In this document: positions 20,806 to 32,312 of the stretch, piece by piece
Position numbering within the stretch: the stretch's first letter is position 1
Layout: the number at the start of each line of letters is the position of its first letter
From: Cafeteria roenbergensis
Taxonomy: Eukaryota; Sar; Bigyra; Bicosoecida; Cafeteriaceae
Length of the DNA: 64,000 nucleotides
Reading direction: 5' to 3'
NCBI GenBank assembly: GCA_008330645.1
Contig: VLTN01000030.1
Span: 62,001-126,000 of the forward strand
The notes under the pieces: generated by a model
Told to the model about the DNA's origin: nothing
What the model saw: the letters and a program-made list of their open reading frames with translations, nothing else
The model's database searches: none
Translations under genes and position numbers: made by a program

Positions 20806-21928
20806 ATGGCCTCCGCGGCGCGCTCGCCCGCTTCCGGGGCGCACGGGGCCGCCGCCCGCGCGTCGCCGCGCAAGGGATTGCCGGCGTCGCCCTGCTTTGG
20901 GCCCGCGCCCCCGACCGAGGGAAAGGAGGTCCAGCAGCTTCGCGGCGTGTTTGCGGCGTTTGACGCCGGACAAACTGGGGCGCTTTCCGTCGCGTGAGAA
21001 CCCTCGCAGCGCGCGGCTTCGAGGGGCGAGCGCCATTCGGCTTGCCCTAAGCGCTGCGCACGGCAACAGCGGCGCGCCCTCGCACTTGCGGACCCTCGCA
21101 CCACCCCAACCGCAGCGAACTCTCTGCAGCGCTGCTTGCCTTGGGTGCGGAGCCCACGGCTGCGGCCGTGGAGAAGTTTCGGGCCGCCTCAGGTCGCGAC
21201 GATGGCGTCGACGTGGACGCTGTGAGCCCGCTCCGCGACAGCCCCAGCGCCTCGGCGGCTCTCCCTCGCACCCGATTGGGCGAAGTTCGGCACGCTGCAG
21301 TCCAGGCACCCCCGCGCGCGTCACGGGCCCCGAAATGCATCGGCCATGCCTGCTTCCGCGCTCGCTTTGGAGGGGGCGAGCGCGCAAGTCCTCCCCGCTT
21401 GCAACCCGGAGCTCCATCCCCTCTGCTGCCGCTCACCTGCCGCCCTCCTCCCCCTCGAATCTCTTGGCGCAGTTTCTTCGCGTGTGTGCTGAGAGCTTCG
21501 CTGGGACGGGCCTACGTTCCACCGCCCCGGCCGTCAGGGAATTGCTTGAGGCGTTTGGCGACGTCAGCGCGGCCGCGGCTGAGAGCGGGGCCGCCGCCGG
21601 GGATCCCTCCACCCCCGCTGGAGCCATCTCCCTCGGCACGCTGCGCCACCTGCTCTGCGAAGTGCTCACCCCCTCCTCCCTCTCCCTCCAGGAGGCGACA
21701 GACCTGTTCCGCATGACTGGCCTCATGCCGGGGGGGCTCTCGGGGCCCCAGGCTGCAGAGCACCTCCAGCGCCTCCCCGTTGACGCTCGGGACGCCCGCC
21801 GCCGCGCCGCAGAGGACGGAGGCGCGAAGCCGCAGCTCACCACTGTGGACGCGGAGGAGCTGATCAGCCTGCTCTGCTACGCCTCCCCGACCGGCGCGCC
21901 GGCGAGCAAGCCCGCGGCAGCTGTCTAG
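20806..21928 (+). CDS. EF-hand calcium-binding protein
   Basis: Three exons rebuilt: 20806-20993, 21116-21221, 21473-21928 (249 aa). Introns of 122 and 251 nt have donors GTGAGA and GTGAGC and acceptors CGCAG. The join of exons 1 and 2 creates a canonical EF-hand: helix VQQLRGVFAAF, loop DAGQTGALSVAE, helix LSAALLALGAEP. A second, weaker hand follows around SGRDDGVDVDAFLRV. The C-terminal half has paired-helix segments resembling degenerate EF-hands (AVRELLEAFGDV, ISLGTLRHLLCEVL, VDAEELISLLCYA). It is calmodulin/centrin-like in fold but too divergent to name. An exact 38-bp duplication spans its stop codon. Confidence 0.82.
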
Positions 21929-21972
21929 ACGGCCCGCCGGCGAGCAAGCCCGCGGCAGCTGTCTAGACGGCC
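21897..21972. repeat. Exact 38-bp tandem duplication across the EF-hand stop codon
   Basis: Units 21897-21934 and 21935-21972 appear identical. The first contains the last codons and TAG stop of the EF-hand gene; the second repeats them in the 3' flank. Confidence 0.9.
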
Positions 21973-22363
21973 CGCCGCCCGCTGCGCTGCATGCTTGAAC
22001 GTGTCAAGGTATTGTGTGCTTTTGCGTCGCAGTTGCGAGACGGAACGCCAGGGCCCCGCCTGCGCCACAACGTGCGCGCCCCGGCCAGCCTCGCCATTGT
22101 CGCGAGCGCGCGTGACGGGCCCAAGCAAGCCAGAACGCAATTTGGGAAGGCAGACCGGCGCAGGGCTGGCCCCTGGTGCCAACGCAGCGGGAACATGCAA
22201 CACACACAGCGGGATGCGCGACCGCGGGAAGGAGGAGGAGGACGAGAGAAGGGGGGGCGGGGTGGCAAGGAACGCGGGCGGAGAGGGGGGGGGTGGGGGC
22301 TGACCACCTGCAAGCACCAGGTCGGCTTCGCGCGACAGCTCCCTGGGCGAGGCGCGCGGCGCG
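21973..22363. other. Convergent spacer between EF-hand and kelch genes
   Basis: About 390 bp with no recognisable gene. It includes a purine-rich run (22225-22300, ggaggaggaggacgag and ggggggg) that may hold 3' ends. Confidence 0.4.
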
Positions 22364-25300
22364 TCACTTGGTGTCCTTGTGGACCTGCGCGATCATCCCC
22401 GCGTAGCCCCCCTCCTGGAGCTTGGCCTCCTTCTCGGCGGCCTTTTGCTCGGCCTTGTCGTCGGCGCGCTCGAAGGCCTCCTCGTAAACCACGGCGGCCT
22501 CGGCGCGCGCCGCGGCGGCCACGGGGTTGACCGGCATCACGTCCAGCAGCCGCTGCCAGCGCGTGTCCGGCCGGGGCCCCAGGTCCGAGTCCAGCAGCGC
22601 CGCCATGTATATCTCCGTCTGCATGGCCACGCCCAGCTGGCGCGGAGGGCGCGCCGGCCCGCCCTCGATGAAGGACGACTTGGCGCCTGGGGCAACCGGG
22701 GCGCCCGGCTCCAGCGTCTCCGGCTCCGGCCGCACCAGCTCCTCCAGCTCGCGAGCGAGGTCGACGTCCGACTTGAAGCGCGAAGCAGCCGACCTGCGCG
22801 CCGTCATGGCGTCCGTCAGGCTTGCGCCGTCCCCAGACGTGTCCCCTGTCTCGGCCTGCAAGGGGGACGCCACGGCGCTGCGGTGGGACGCCCTGCGAAG
22901 CGCGGCGTGGCTGGGACGGCGCTCGGCCGCGAAGCCGGTGTCCTCTGCACCGCCGTGTGACATGTCCGCCCCGCTGCCCCTCCTGCCACTGCGGCGGCCA
23001 GCGGCGGCTCCTCCGCGCCTCTGCATCAGAAGCGCGAACGGCTGGTCCTCGCCCACGGAGCCCTGCTCCTCCTCGCCCACAGGGCCCTGCTCCTCCTCGC
23101 CCACAGGGCCCTGCTCCTCCTCGCCCACGGGGCCCTCCTCCTCCTCGCCCACGGGGCCCTGCTCCTCCTCGCCCACGGAGGTCTCGTCCTCCTCCTCGCC
23201 CACGGAGCCCTGCTCCTCCTCGCCGAAGAGGCTCTGCCTGTCCTGCTCCGACTCTTCAAAGGCTGACTGCTGCTTGGCCTGCCTGACCAGCTCTGCCGGC
23301 AAGGGCTGCCCCACCTGGCCCTTGCCCCCCCACTTCTGCACGCGTGCAGCGGCTCCCTGCCGCAGGGGGTCCAGCTCGTCGCTGGGGTAGAGCATGGGCC
23401 TGGCCGCCACGTCGGCGAAGAGCGCTGCAGGGAGCCCCTCTGAGTCGCCGAGCCTCCCGCCGTCCGGGATGGGGTCGCGCGCCCCTCCCCAGAGCAGCAC
23501 CCACTGGTCGCCGTCACCCAGCAGCGGCACGCCTTGCACGCTGTTGGTGCCCGCCTCAACCACAGCGGCGGTGGCCCCCTCCAGCCCCGAGGGCCCCGCT
23601 CTGGACGGCGCCACCAGCTCCCACTGCGCCTCCAGGGCGTGCGTCCAGGGGAAGGCCGCCCCCGGCAGCTGGGGCCTGGGCTTGGCGTTGGCGTCGCTGG
23701 TGGGGGACGCCTTGTCGGCGATGGACTGGGCGCTCTCCAGCAGGTGCAGGCTGAACATGTCGTCCAGCACCGCGCCATGGGAGGCGCCTCCGATGACCAG
23801 CATGTGACTGCGGTCCGACAGGTCCGGCACGCCGTACATGGGGCCGGGCACGGGCGTCTCCTCCGTGTCGCCAGCCTCGGCTCCAGCCCCGGCTCCAGCC
23901 CCGGCGCCCGCCCTGGCGCCAGCCTCGGCGCCAGCCTCGGCGCCAGCCTCGGCGCCAGCCCCGGCGCCAGCCCCGGCTCCAGTCTGCAGCATCACGGCTC
24001 CCTTGGGCTTGACCGGGTCGACGAGCTTCCTAGCCTCCAGGTCCGACCTCGCCCGCCGCAGCATGTGCTGGTCAATGTCGCTCGCCTTGGAGGATCCGTG
24101 CAGAGCCGGCACAACGGAGAGGTCGAGCTGGTCGAAGATGTCGCCGGCGTCGCCGTTGCCCAGGCCTTCTTCCAGGTGGGGCGGGCGGGGCAGGTCGGGG
24201 CGGCGGACGGCGGCTCCGGCCGCGAGCCAGCGGGCGGAGGGCCGCTCGCCACGGGCCTTGAGCGGGTGCCACGTCCCCTCCGCGGGGTTGAGGGCCCAAG
24301 CGTCGTCCAGCGCCCTCGCGTCGCGAGCGCAGCCCCCAAAGACAAGCATGAGCTCTGCCGCCGTGGTGAGCAGGCCGCCGGTGAGCGGGTCGCGGTCCCG
24401 CACCGACACGGTGCTCGCCGTGTGCAGCCAGCGAAGAGGCGGTTTCGCGAAGCCGGGCTTTCCGGCGATACGGTACCACGCCGGCTCCGGCTGCAGCGCA
24501 AAGGCCCACGCGTCCTCCAGACCGGCGTCGTGGCCTGCGGCGACGCCGCCGTATACCACCATCATCTCCTTGCGCGATGAGGCGAGGGTGACCCCGTCCG
24601 CGGGGGTGTCCTTCTTGAGGGTGCCGAACACCACGGAGGCGGGGGCGAGGGTGGTGCACGAGTGAACCGACCCGTCCGTGGCGGCGGAGGGCTTGCCGCA
24701 GGGCAGCGTGGAGGCCGGCGCGCCCTTGAGCCCGAGCTCCTCCAGCTTGAAGGCGGGGTCGATGGTGCCAGTCTTGGTGGAGGGGAGGCCGGCGTGCATG
24801 CCCACGGCAGGCAGCGCGAGGGACCCCTTGGGGATGCGCGCCCCCATCACGACGGCGGTGTGGCCCTCGCGCGGGGGGAACACGCTGTCGGCTGACGCCT
24901 CTGCCGACGCAGACGTCGCGGCCGCCGCAGCCACGAACCCGTCGATCGCCTTGTCGAACGGCAGGGTCGGCACGCCGCGCGCCTCCGCCGGCAGGACCGA
25001 TCCTTCCGGAATCGCCTGCTCGCCCTGCGTTGTCTCCCCCTGTCGGTCCGTCTCCCGCCGGCCTGGCACGTCGCCTGGCCCGTTCGGCCCGCTTGGCAAG
25101 TTCTGCACGGCGCGCCCGCCGAAGGCGCCGTCGCCGTCGCCGTCGCCGTAGGCGCCGCCGTCGCCATCCAGGTCACCGTCGCCGCTGTCTTGGTCGTCGT
25201 CGAGCGGCGCGTCGTCGTCCGCTGCCGCCCCTCCGTCGCTCTCGGCGCGCGAGCGGCCGCTCCGGCCGGCGGAGCCAGCGCGGGCATTGGAGGCGGCGAA

Positions 25301-28025
25301 GCGCGGGGCGGGGGCGGGGGCGGTGGCGCCCCTCACGGCGGGGCCGGCGGCAAAGCGCGCGCCGGGAACCGCCATCTCCGCCATCGGGTCGGCGGGCTGC
25401 AGAGCCGCGCCGCCGGCGGAGCCAACGTCGCTGGCATGAGCGCCCGAGAGCGCCGTGCCCGCCGAGTCGGCGCCACTGCCCCGCAGACGGGAGCGCACCC
25501 GCTCCGCGTCCCGGCCAGCCGATCCGCCACTGGTCCGCGCAGCGGCGGCTCCGCGCTGGAGCAGGGACGCGGCGGCCGTGGCGGGTGGGGAGGGCACGGT
25601 CATGCTGGCGGGCTGCGGCGATGGCACCGCCACCACGACGCCGCCAGTGCGGGGGGACCTGTACGCGTAGGGGGCGTGGGCGGGGCAGCCCCAGACGCAC
25701 CACCAGCGGCCCTGCCCGTCGCCGTCGGCGGGGTCGAAGAACCACGCGTCGCCCAGCAGCTGCCAGGTCGGGGAGGCGCCCCCGAACAGCAGCAGGCCGC
25801 CCTGCAGTGCCACCATGCTGGAGAGCACTCGCGGCTGCGGGCGGGCCAGGCCGATGCCCTTCTCCCGGGTGGCGGGCCCCACGGCCGGCACGCCCTCCGC
25901 CCCGCCGACGTCCATGTTTTCGAGCACGTCCTGCTGCTCTGCCCAGGCCGGAAGCTCTGCCGCCATGAAGGCCTTGGGCTTGTCCTTGTCCTTGCTCGTG
26001 TCGTCGTTCGCCGCCTTGACCGACTCGCGAGCGCCACTCCGGGAACGTTCCTGAAGCAGCGCGAAGGGCACTTCCCCCTGCGGCAGCTCCCCCGCCGTCG
26101 CCCAGCCGCCGGCAGTCATATCCACCGCCCTCACGAGCCGCGCCAGCGCCTCCCGCGCGGTCACGGGCCGGGCCCAGCGGGACGTCGCCAGGTCCAGCTC
26201 CCACAGCGCGTCCGGGCTGTGCGGCAAGGTGCGGGCCTGCGACGGCGCCACGGGGGCCCACCCGCCCCCCTCCACGTCGGCGGGGCCGCGGGCCGGGCCC
26301 GCTCCGGGCGGCGACGACGGCAGCGGCCGCCTCCCCGCGTCTCCGGCGGTGGAGCCGGTGGAGGCGCCCGTGGCCGAGGCGGCGGCGGAGCCGGTCTGTA
26401 GAAGGGATACCGCCTCGGCGTGGTGGCGGGAGGCGGCAGAGCCATCGCCGGCGGCCCATGCCTCGGCGGCGCGGCGCATCGGCGCCGCTGCCGGGTGGGC
26501 GTGAGAGGCCTTGGCCGCAGCGGCGGCGCGCTGCAGAAACGCGGCTCTGGCCGGCGCGGACGAGGCGGCGCTGGACGGGGCCGATGCCTGGCCGCGGGCG
26601 CGCGACGGCCTCGCTGCCGCGCCGGCTGCGGAGGGGCCGGCGCCGGCGCCGGCGCCGGCCCGGGCGGTCCCGCTCGCGGATGTCTGCATGAGGATCCCCG
26701 TCTTCTTGTTGGGCTCGCCCTCCTCGGGGGGCGCCATTCGGTCGACGTAGCCCCGAGAGGCTGACTTGGCCGACTGGGGCGTGAGCGGGGCAACCTTGGC
26801 CGGCTCCTTGAACGTGTCAGGGCCCCGCAGCAGCCCGAAGGGGGTGACGGGCAGCACGACAGGGGCGGCCGGCGCCCCGGGGGCGTCGGGGCGCGCCTGG
26901 CCGTTGATGCTGGCGGCAATCTTTGCGCGGGCGGCGGCGGTTTCGTCGTTGTCGACGTCGTCGTGCGGCGAGCGCGCGCCGGTGGGCTGGAGGTAGCGCC
27001 GAAGGACTGCCGCCGGGTCGATGGCCGCCGAGGGGGGCGGGGGGGGCGCCTCCGGGAAGGAGCTCGGCCGGCGGTGCACGAAGCGGCGCGGGTACGCCTG
27101 CACGCATGCCTTGCGCGGGGCGTCGACGAGGGTCCAGTAGGAGGACTGCGTCTGGAGTGACCAGAGGCGGTTGCTGAGGGCGGTGGGATCGTCCACTGCG
27201 CCTGCGGTCACGCCGCCGAACTTGTAGGCCTTGCCTGCCAGCGTGGCGAAAGAGTGGAGCCAGCTGCCCTCCGGCGCCGGGCAGCCGGGGGGGGTGAAGA
27301 CCTCGGAGGCGTGGGAGCGGGTCTCGCGGTCCATCGCTGCGCAGCGCTCCAGGGCGCGGGAATGGGGGGGTGGGGGGGATGGAGGAGGGTGAGCGGCAGG
27401 AGGCGGGAGCGGGGGGGGGGGCGGGGAAGCGGCAGGAGGCGGGAGCGGGGGGGCGCGAGACAGCTCCAGGCGGCCAAAGCGTCCGGGCCGGCGGCTGCCG
27501 GCGGCGCGCGACTGGGGGGCGGGCGGGCATCCAAAGCGAGGCCGGCCAGCGGTGCGCGCGCAGCACGCTCGCTTGAGCGCAACCGCTGGGGCTCTGGCCG
27601 TGGACTGGCGCCGGGGCGCGTGACCGGCACTCACCTTGCCTGTGGTCCTTGTCAAACCCGGCGTCAAACGGCGCCGCGCCGCCCGTGGCCGCGTTCAGGT
27701 CCGCCCACGAGATCCCCCTCATCGTCTCGGCGGATGTCTGGTGCTTGTCCACGAGCTCGCTGCTCGCCTCCTCGTCGGGGGAGAGCGGGGGCGGCACCTC
27801 CGGCCTGAGGCCGACCATAATTTCGGGCTGCTTGCGCTCGAGCTCCGGCATCTTGGAGAGTGCCAGCTTCATGGTCTCGATCCGCTTCAAGAGCTCCTCC
27901 TTTTGCGCGATGGGGGCCTGTGGGATGGCGGCCGAGGCCTCGAGGGCGCAGGCGGCGAGCGCAAGCACGCTCAGCAGCACCGCAGGACCCCTCGGGGCGC
28001 CCGGCCGGAACGGCTGCCGCCTCAT
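22364..28025 (-). CDS. Large secreted kelch-repeat protein
   Basis: Two exons rebuilt: 28025-27635 and 27336-22364 (1787 aa), with a 298-nt intron (donor GTGAGT, acceptor GCGCAG). Exon 1 starts MRRQPFRPGAPRGPAVLLSV, a cleavable signal peptide, so the protein should enter the secretory pathway. Kelch-type blades appear as GLLLFGGASPTWQLLGDAWF, EMMVVYGGVAAGH with LEDAWAF, ELMLVFGGCARDA with LDDAWAL, HMLVIGGASHGAVLDDMF and QWVLLWGGARD. The blades are separated by very long disordered linkers. Two tandem blocks stand out: Gly-Ala-Glu-Ala (about 23865-23985) and an acidic octamer GEEEQGPV (about 23050-23220). The C terminus is Lys/Glu-rich and helical. No membrane span or clear ER-retention signal is seen. 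Role unknown; kelch propellers usually bind proteins or glycans. Confidence 0.8.
23050..23225 (-). repeat. 24-nt tandem repeat encoding an acidic octapeptide
   Basis: About seven in-frame copies of a unit encoding GEEEQGPV or close variants, in the kelch gene. Confidence 0.85.
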
Positions 28026-28376
28026 GAGGCGCGCACGTGCCCGCTCTGCAATCCGAGCGAAGCCGGCGCCCTGCGCGCTCGCAACCGTGGCCTGCGGCCG
28101 CCTCGCCGCCCGCTCGGTTCGCTTGCGGCCACAGAACGCGGCTCTGCCGAACGGAGCAACGCGCCAGCCCGTCGCGCGCTGCGCTCCCGTTGTCATCGGC
28201 TCGGCGCACCGCTGACGCGCGCCCGCAGCGGCCGCGCGCCCCCGCCCTGCTCGGTCCCCGGCTGGTGCATCGGCGCCCGCCCGCCGCCAGCTGACCAAGG
28301 CGGCTCTGGCGCTCGCCGGTCCCCAGCTTGCGCTGCGACCGGCAATCGCCTCGCCGACCAGCCCCCGCTGGCCGCC
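28026..28376. promoter_or_regulatory. Shared divergent promoter region (kelch / RasGEF)
   Basis: 351 bp between divergent starts. It contains one GCTCTGCC word (about 28141). No TATA box is seen. Bidirectional use is inferred. Confidence 0.4.
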
Positions 28377-31300
28377 ATGGACGCCGCCTACCTGGCTCTC
28401 CCCGCGGATGCCGACGGTGCGGCGGGTTTCCCGTCTTCGCCGGCGGCGCGATCTCTGGGGAGCACTCCCAGCCTGAACCGGCGGCTCAACAGACGCATTG
28501 CCGCTCTGCAAGCGGCCCCCCACGCGCATTCCGGGGGCTCCGCCGGCCCCTCCTCCGTGCCCGTCTCGCCTCTGCGTCAGCGGATGCAGCAGGGCGTGCC
28601 TGGCGGCACGGGCTCCGGCGCAATGGTGTGGCTCGACGGCGCGAGCAACGACCGCGCCGACTCCAAGGCAAGCGCAGCAGAGGAGCACGCCGTCGTCGTC
28701 ACTCGCCCGCACAAGGCGCGCGGCAGGCCGATGCCCCCGTCCACGCCCCCGCCCCCCATCCCGCGCCAGGCGTCCTCTTCCGCGCCCGCTGACGCGGCGT
28801 CCGTCCCGCCCTCCGCCGCCGCGTCGCCCGCCCCTCTCATGGCGGCCTCAGTCCGGCGGCGGGCCCGGCAGCGCCTGGCAGCCCGCGAGGCCGACCCGGC
28901 CCCTTCGCGGCGGCCCTCTCTCCGCCCGCCCCCGACCACCCCCACGCACAAGCCGCCGGCATCGGCGCCGGCGTCGGCCGCCTCCGCCGCAGTCGCTGCG
29001 GCCGAGACAGCCGCGCGCGAGTGCCCAGGCGAGGCCGTCATCCGCGCCTGCGCACGGCACTGCGACGCCGTGCAGGCCGCCGCTGACGCGGACGCCGCGC
29101 CACGCGGGCCTGCCTCGGCCGCCGGGTCAGCGGGCGCGGCCGCACTGGCTCACGCCCAGCGGGTCAGCAGGGCCGCGGCAGAGGCCTCCGCGGCGCTCAG
29201 CCGGCTGGCGCACGCTGTGGGCGCGGCGGCGGCCGCTGCGGCCGCGGCACCCCCCGGCGCCAGCGTCCCTTCCACCTCTGCCGTGCCGGATAGCAGCCCG
29301 CTGTGGACAGCGGTGGCGGCCGCTGCCACCGCAAGCCACCAGGAGGCGCGGCGCGAGCTCGAGAGGGCGCGTACCAAGGCGCGGGCAGCGGCCGCTGCCG
29401 CCGCCCCGGCATCAGCGGCGGCGGCCGGAGCAGGCGCCGGCGCCGGCGGGGCTGCGGCCAGCCGCTCTCACCGGTCGTCGGCGTCATCGGGCGCCGGCGG
29501 CCTCGGGTCCGGCGCCGCGGCCGGATCGTCCTCTGCCACGGCGGGAGGGTCGTCCACGCCAGCCATCACCCCCGGCCGCTCCAGGCGCCACAGCGTCCTG
29601 GCCGCCAGAGGCAGCGTCGTGGTTCCGGACGGCGCCGCGTTTGCAAACCCCCTCGATGCGCTGGCAGAGCTTCAGGGCGCCATGGCCGAGGTGCAGGGAA
29701 TCGGCTCTGCAGCCGCGTTGGGGGCATCCTTCGGTGGCAGGGCCGGCAGAGCCGACTCGGGCATGAGCGCCGACGACTGCGCCAGCGGTCCCGCGGAGCG
29801 AGGCGCGACCCCCGAGCAGGTGGAGCTGGGCCCTGCCCCCTGCATCGCCCCCTTCCTCCGCCGCCCAGCGGCGCGCGGCCGGCACGGGGCGAGCGCGTCG
29901 GCGGGCGGCAGGCCGGTCCGCCGCGGGGAAGCCCCGCGCCCGGCCGTGCTCCGCGGTGTGATGGTCAGCGCGCCGCCGCCGGACGAGGACCACCCGCGCC
30001 CCGGGGAGCCGACCCCCGACCCGTGCTTCCGGCCGGAGCGCACGCTGGCGGCCACGGCTGCCGCGGGCGCCTCGGGCGGGGGCGGCACCGGCCGCGGGAG
30101 GGGCGCCAAGCCGCCGGAGCGAGCGCTCATAGTCGCAGCGTCCACGAGTGGGCTTGCCCGTGCGCTGCTGTGGGCCTGCGCGACGTCCCCGCAGGGCCGC
30201 CTAGCGGGCATCAAGGCGGCCGAGTTCGCGGCGGAGGATTGGCACGAGTGGTGGTCGCCCGATGGCGGTCCAGGCGCGGCGCTCGACCCGGCGCAATATG
30301 ACCCCGACGGCTTCGCTCCGTCGCGCTTCCCGGCGCTTGCCGCGCTGGCGCTCGGCAGGTCGCTGCTGCGCACCGACCCCACCGAGACCCCGCTCCGGCC
30401 CGACCAGCTCCGCCCCCCCGCTGGCTGGTCGGGCAAGGAGGCGCGAGGGGCCTGGTGGAAGTGGAGGCGGGCCGACGCGGTGGCTCTGCCGGGAACAGGC
30501 GCGGAAGGGTCGGGGCTGGCTGCTGACCTGTCCATGGCGGACGCGCAGCTGCTGACGGCGCCGGGGCTCAAGGGAGGGCTCGCGGCTCTGCTGGCGGCGG
30601 CGACGGCGGAGGTGCAGGCGGCGGCCGAGGCTGCGGCGGCGGCCGCGCGGTCGGGCTGCCGGGCCGACGTCGCTGCCGCGGCGGCGGAGGCCGCCGTCGC
30701 CTGTGCCGGCGGTGCTGTGATGCTCTGTGCCCTGCTGCTGTGCCGGCACGTGCTGCGGATGGAGCCGGCCGGCCGTCGGTCCGCCTGCTCTGCCGTCGCC
30801 GACGTCCTGGCAGCCTGCGCCGCAGCGGCAGCCTCGGTCGACGACCCCGCCGCCCCCGGGCTGGCCGGCGCCACTGCCGCCGCAGAGGCGCTGCTGGCCC
30901 ACGCCATCGTGCTCTCGGACAGGGTCGAGGCTCGCCGCGGCTCTGCCGGTGCCACGTCATCCGTGCCCATGCCGGCCCCCGGCGAGCCTCGCTTCGCGTC
31001 GTGGCTGTCGGCGCCGGTGCGGATGCTGGCGGAGCAGTGGGCGAGGCTCGACTTCGCAGCCTTCCAGCGCGTTCCCGTGGAGGAGCTGCTCCGCGCCGGG
31101 TTCGACGACCCGCGGTACAAGCACAGCGCCGATGCCGTGCGCGCCTGCATCGACCGGTTCAACGCCGAGTCGCTGTGGGCCGCGTCGGAGGTCATGGCCG
31201 CCCCGTCGCCGCGGGCCAGGGCCGCCACCTACATGCGCCTGCTCGCCGTGGCCGTGTGGCTGCGCCGCCTCCGGGACTATTTCGGCCTCTCAGCCATCCT

Positions 31301-31856
31301 CACCGGCCTCCGCTCCGGCCCCATCAAGCGCCTCCACCTCACTCACGCGGCTCTGCCGGCCGACGCGGCGGAGCTGGAGAAGGACCTGTCCAAGACCGTG
31401 TCGGAGGCGCTCTTCTTCACGCGCTACCTGCGGGCCCTCGCGGCAACGCCGCCCGGAGCGGCCGCCACGCCGTACCTGGCGCCGCACACGCAGCTCCTCC
31501 TGCTCACTGAGTCAGCCATGGACAGCGCCTTCCCCACCAACTGGAACCTCGGACACGCCTACAAGGGCCGCGCCCTCTACGAAGTGGCAGCCCCGCTGGC
31601 AGAGCTGAAGGAGGGGACCTTCACAGCGGAGCGCGACGGCGACGCCTGCCGCCCCGTATTCGCCGTGTGCGGGCTGATCGAGGCGGCGCTGCGCGGCCAC
31701 ACATTCTACTTCGACGAGGACGCCGGCGCCGCCCGCGCCCGCCTGCTCCGGCAGAGCACTGAGGCGGAGCCGGACCTGCCGCCGCCACCCCTCTCCGAGC
31801 CGGACATCGGCGACGACGAGGAGGTCGGGCAGTGGGAGCAGGGCGAGGAGCTCTGA
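28377..31856 (+). CDS. Ras guanine-nucleotide exchange factor (CDC25/RasGEF domain)
   Basis: An intronless frame of 1159 aa from the ATG at 28377. The frame is open further upstream but would overlap the divergent kelch gene, so that ATG is preferred. The C-terminal 240 residues (about 875-1115) match a RasGEF catalytic domain: VRMLAEQWARLDFAAFQRV, then FNAESLWAASEVMAA, RLLAVAVWLRRLRDYFGLSA, ILTGLRSGPIKRLHLT and a C-terminal helical hairpin. The domain would load GTP onto a Ras-type GTPase at membranes. A conserved-looking segment upstream (about 30110-30260) may be a divergent RasGEF N-terminal module. Residues 1-550 are Ala/Ser/Pro-rich and probably disordered, with basic patches such as GRSRRHSVLAARG that could be kinase sites. 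Confidence 0.78.
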   Translation: MDAAYLALPADADGAAGFPSSPAARSLGSTPSLNRRLNRRIAALQAAPHAHSGGSAGPSSVPVSPLRQRMQQGVPGGTGSGAMVWLDGASNDRADSKASAAEEHAVVVTRPHKARGRPMPPSTPPPPIPRQASSSAPADAASVPPSAAASPAPLMAASVRRRARQRLAAREADPAPSRRPSLRPPPTTPTHKPPASAPASAASAAVAAAETAARECPGEAVIRACARHCDAVQAAADADAAPRGPASAAGSAGAAALAHAQRVSRAAAEASAALSRLAHAVGAAAAAAAAAPPGASVPSTSAVPDSSPLWTAVAAAATASHQEARRELERARTKARAAAAAAAPASAAAAGAGAGAGGAAASRSHRSSASSGAGGLGSGAAAGSSSATAGGSSTPAITPGRSRRHSVLAARGSVVVPDGAAFANPLDALAELQGAMAEVQGIGSAAALGASFGGRAGRADSGMSADDCASGPAERGATPEQVELGPAPCIAPFLRRPAARGRHGASASAGGRPVRRGEAPRPAVLRGVMVSAPPPDEDHPRPGEPTPDPCFRPERTLAATAAAGASGGGGTGRGRGAKPPERALIVAASTSGLARALLWACATSPQGRLAGIKAAEFAAEDWHEWWSPDGGPGAALDPAQYDPDGFAPSRFPALAALALGRSLLRTDPTETPLRPDQLRPPAGWSGKEARGAWWKWRRADAVALPGTGAEGSGLAADLSMADAQLLTAPGLKGGLAALLAAATAEVQAAAEAAAAAARSGCRADVAAAAAEAAVACAGGAVMLCALLLCRHVLRMEPAGRRSACSAVADVLAACAAAAASVDDPAAPGLAGATAAAEALLAHAIVLSDRVEARRGSAGATSSVPMPAPGEPRFASWLSAPVRMLAEQWARLDFAAFQRVPVEELLRAGFDDPRYKHSADAVRACIDRFNAESLWAASEVMAAPSPRARAATYMRLLAVAVWLRRLRDYFGLSAILTGLRSGPIKRLHLTHAALPADAAELEKDLSKTVSEALFFTRYLRALAATPPGAAATPYLAPHTQLLLLTESAMDSAFPTNWNLGHAYKGRALYEVAAPLAELKEGTFTAERDGDACRPVFAVCGLIEAALRGHTFYFDEDAGAARARLLRQSTEAEPDLPPPPLSEPDIGDDEEVGQWEQGEEL

Positions 31857-32312
31857 TGCGGCTGCTCTGGCAGCGGCGCAGGGCCCGCGGCCAGGGCCGC
31901 TATCGGGGATGCGTGGCGTCTGGCGATTGACTGTGCATGTGCGCCGCTCGCCACTGCTCGCGGCAGGAGTCTTGGGTGCGTGAGTGTCTACCGGCGCTTC
32001 GCCGACTATGGTGAATCGGGCCTCAAGCCGAGTGTGCCTCACGACACTGCACGGCAGCAAACGCGAACGAGCAGACTTGCATACGACAACGTGCCGCTCA
32101 GCCAGCAATGGCGCGGGCGGCACGCGAAGCGTCGCGATGGGGCGCGTGCCCGACGAGGCTTGGGGAGAGAGGCTGCAGAGCTGCACCGAGGCGGCAACAA
32201 TGGCCGGACTGCGCAAGCAGCACAGCTCGGGCCGGGCACACGGCGCTGTGAGAGGGCAGCAGGGCCTGAGAGGGTCGGCGCTTCGAGCTTGGGCCGAAGC
32301 TGGTGGACAGCC
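31857..32312. other. Spacer between RasGEF and PPIL2
   Basis: About 450 bp between two genes on the same strand. The PPIL2 frame is open back to 31980 but shows no family similarity before 32313. No RNA gene or repeat is seen. Confidence 0.4.

Noticed and set aside
27636-28376. N-terminal extension of the RasGEF frame
   Set aside because: It would overlap exon 1 of the divergent kelch gene (signal peptide); the ATG at 28377 is the sensible start.
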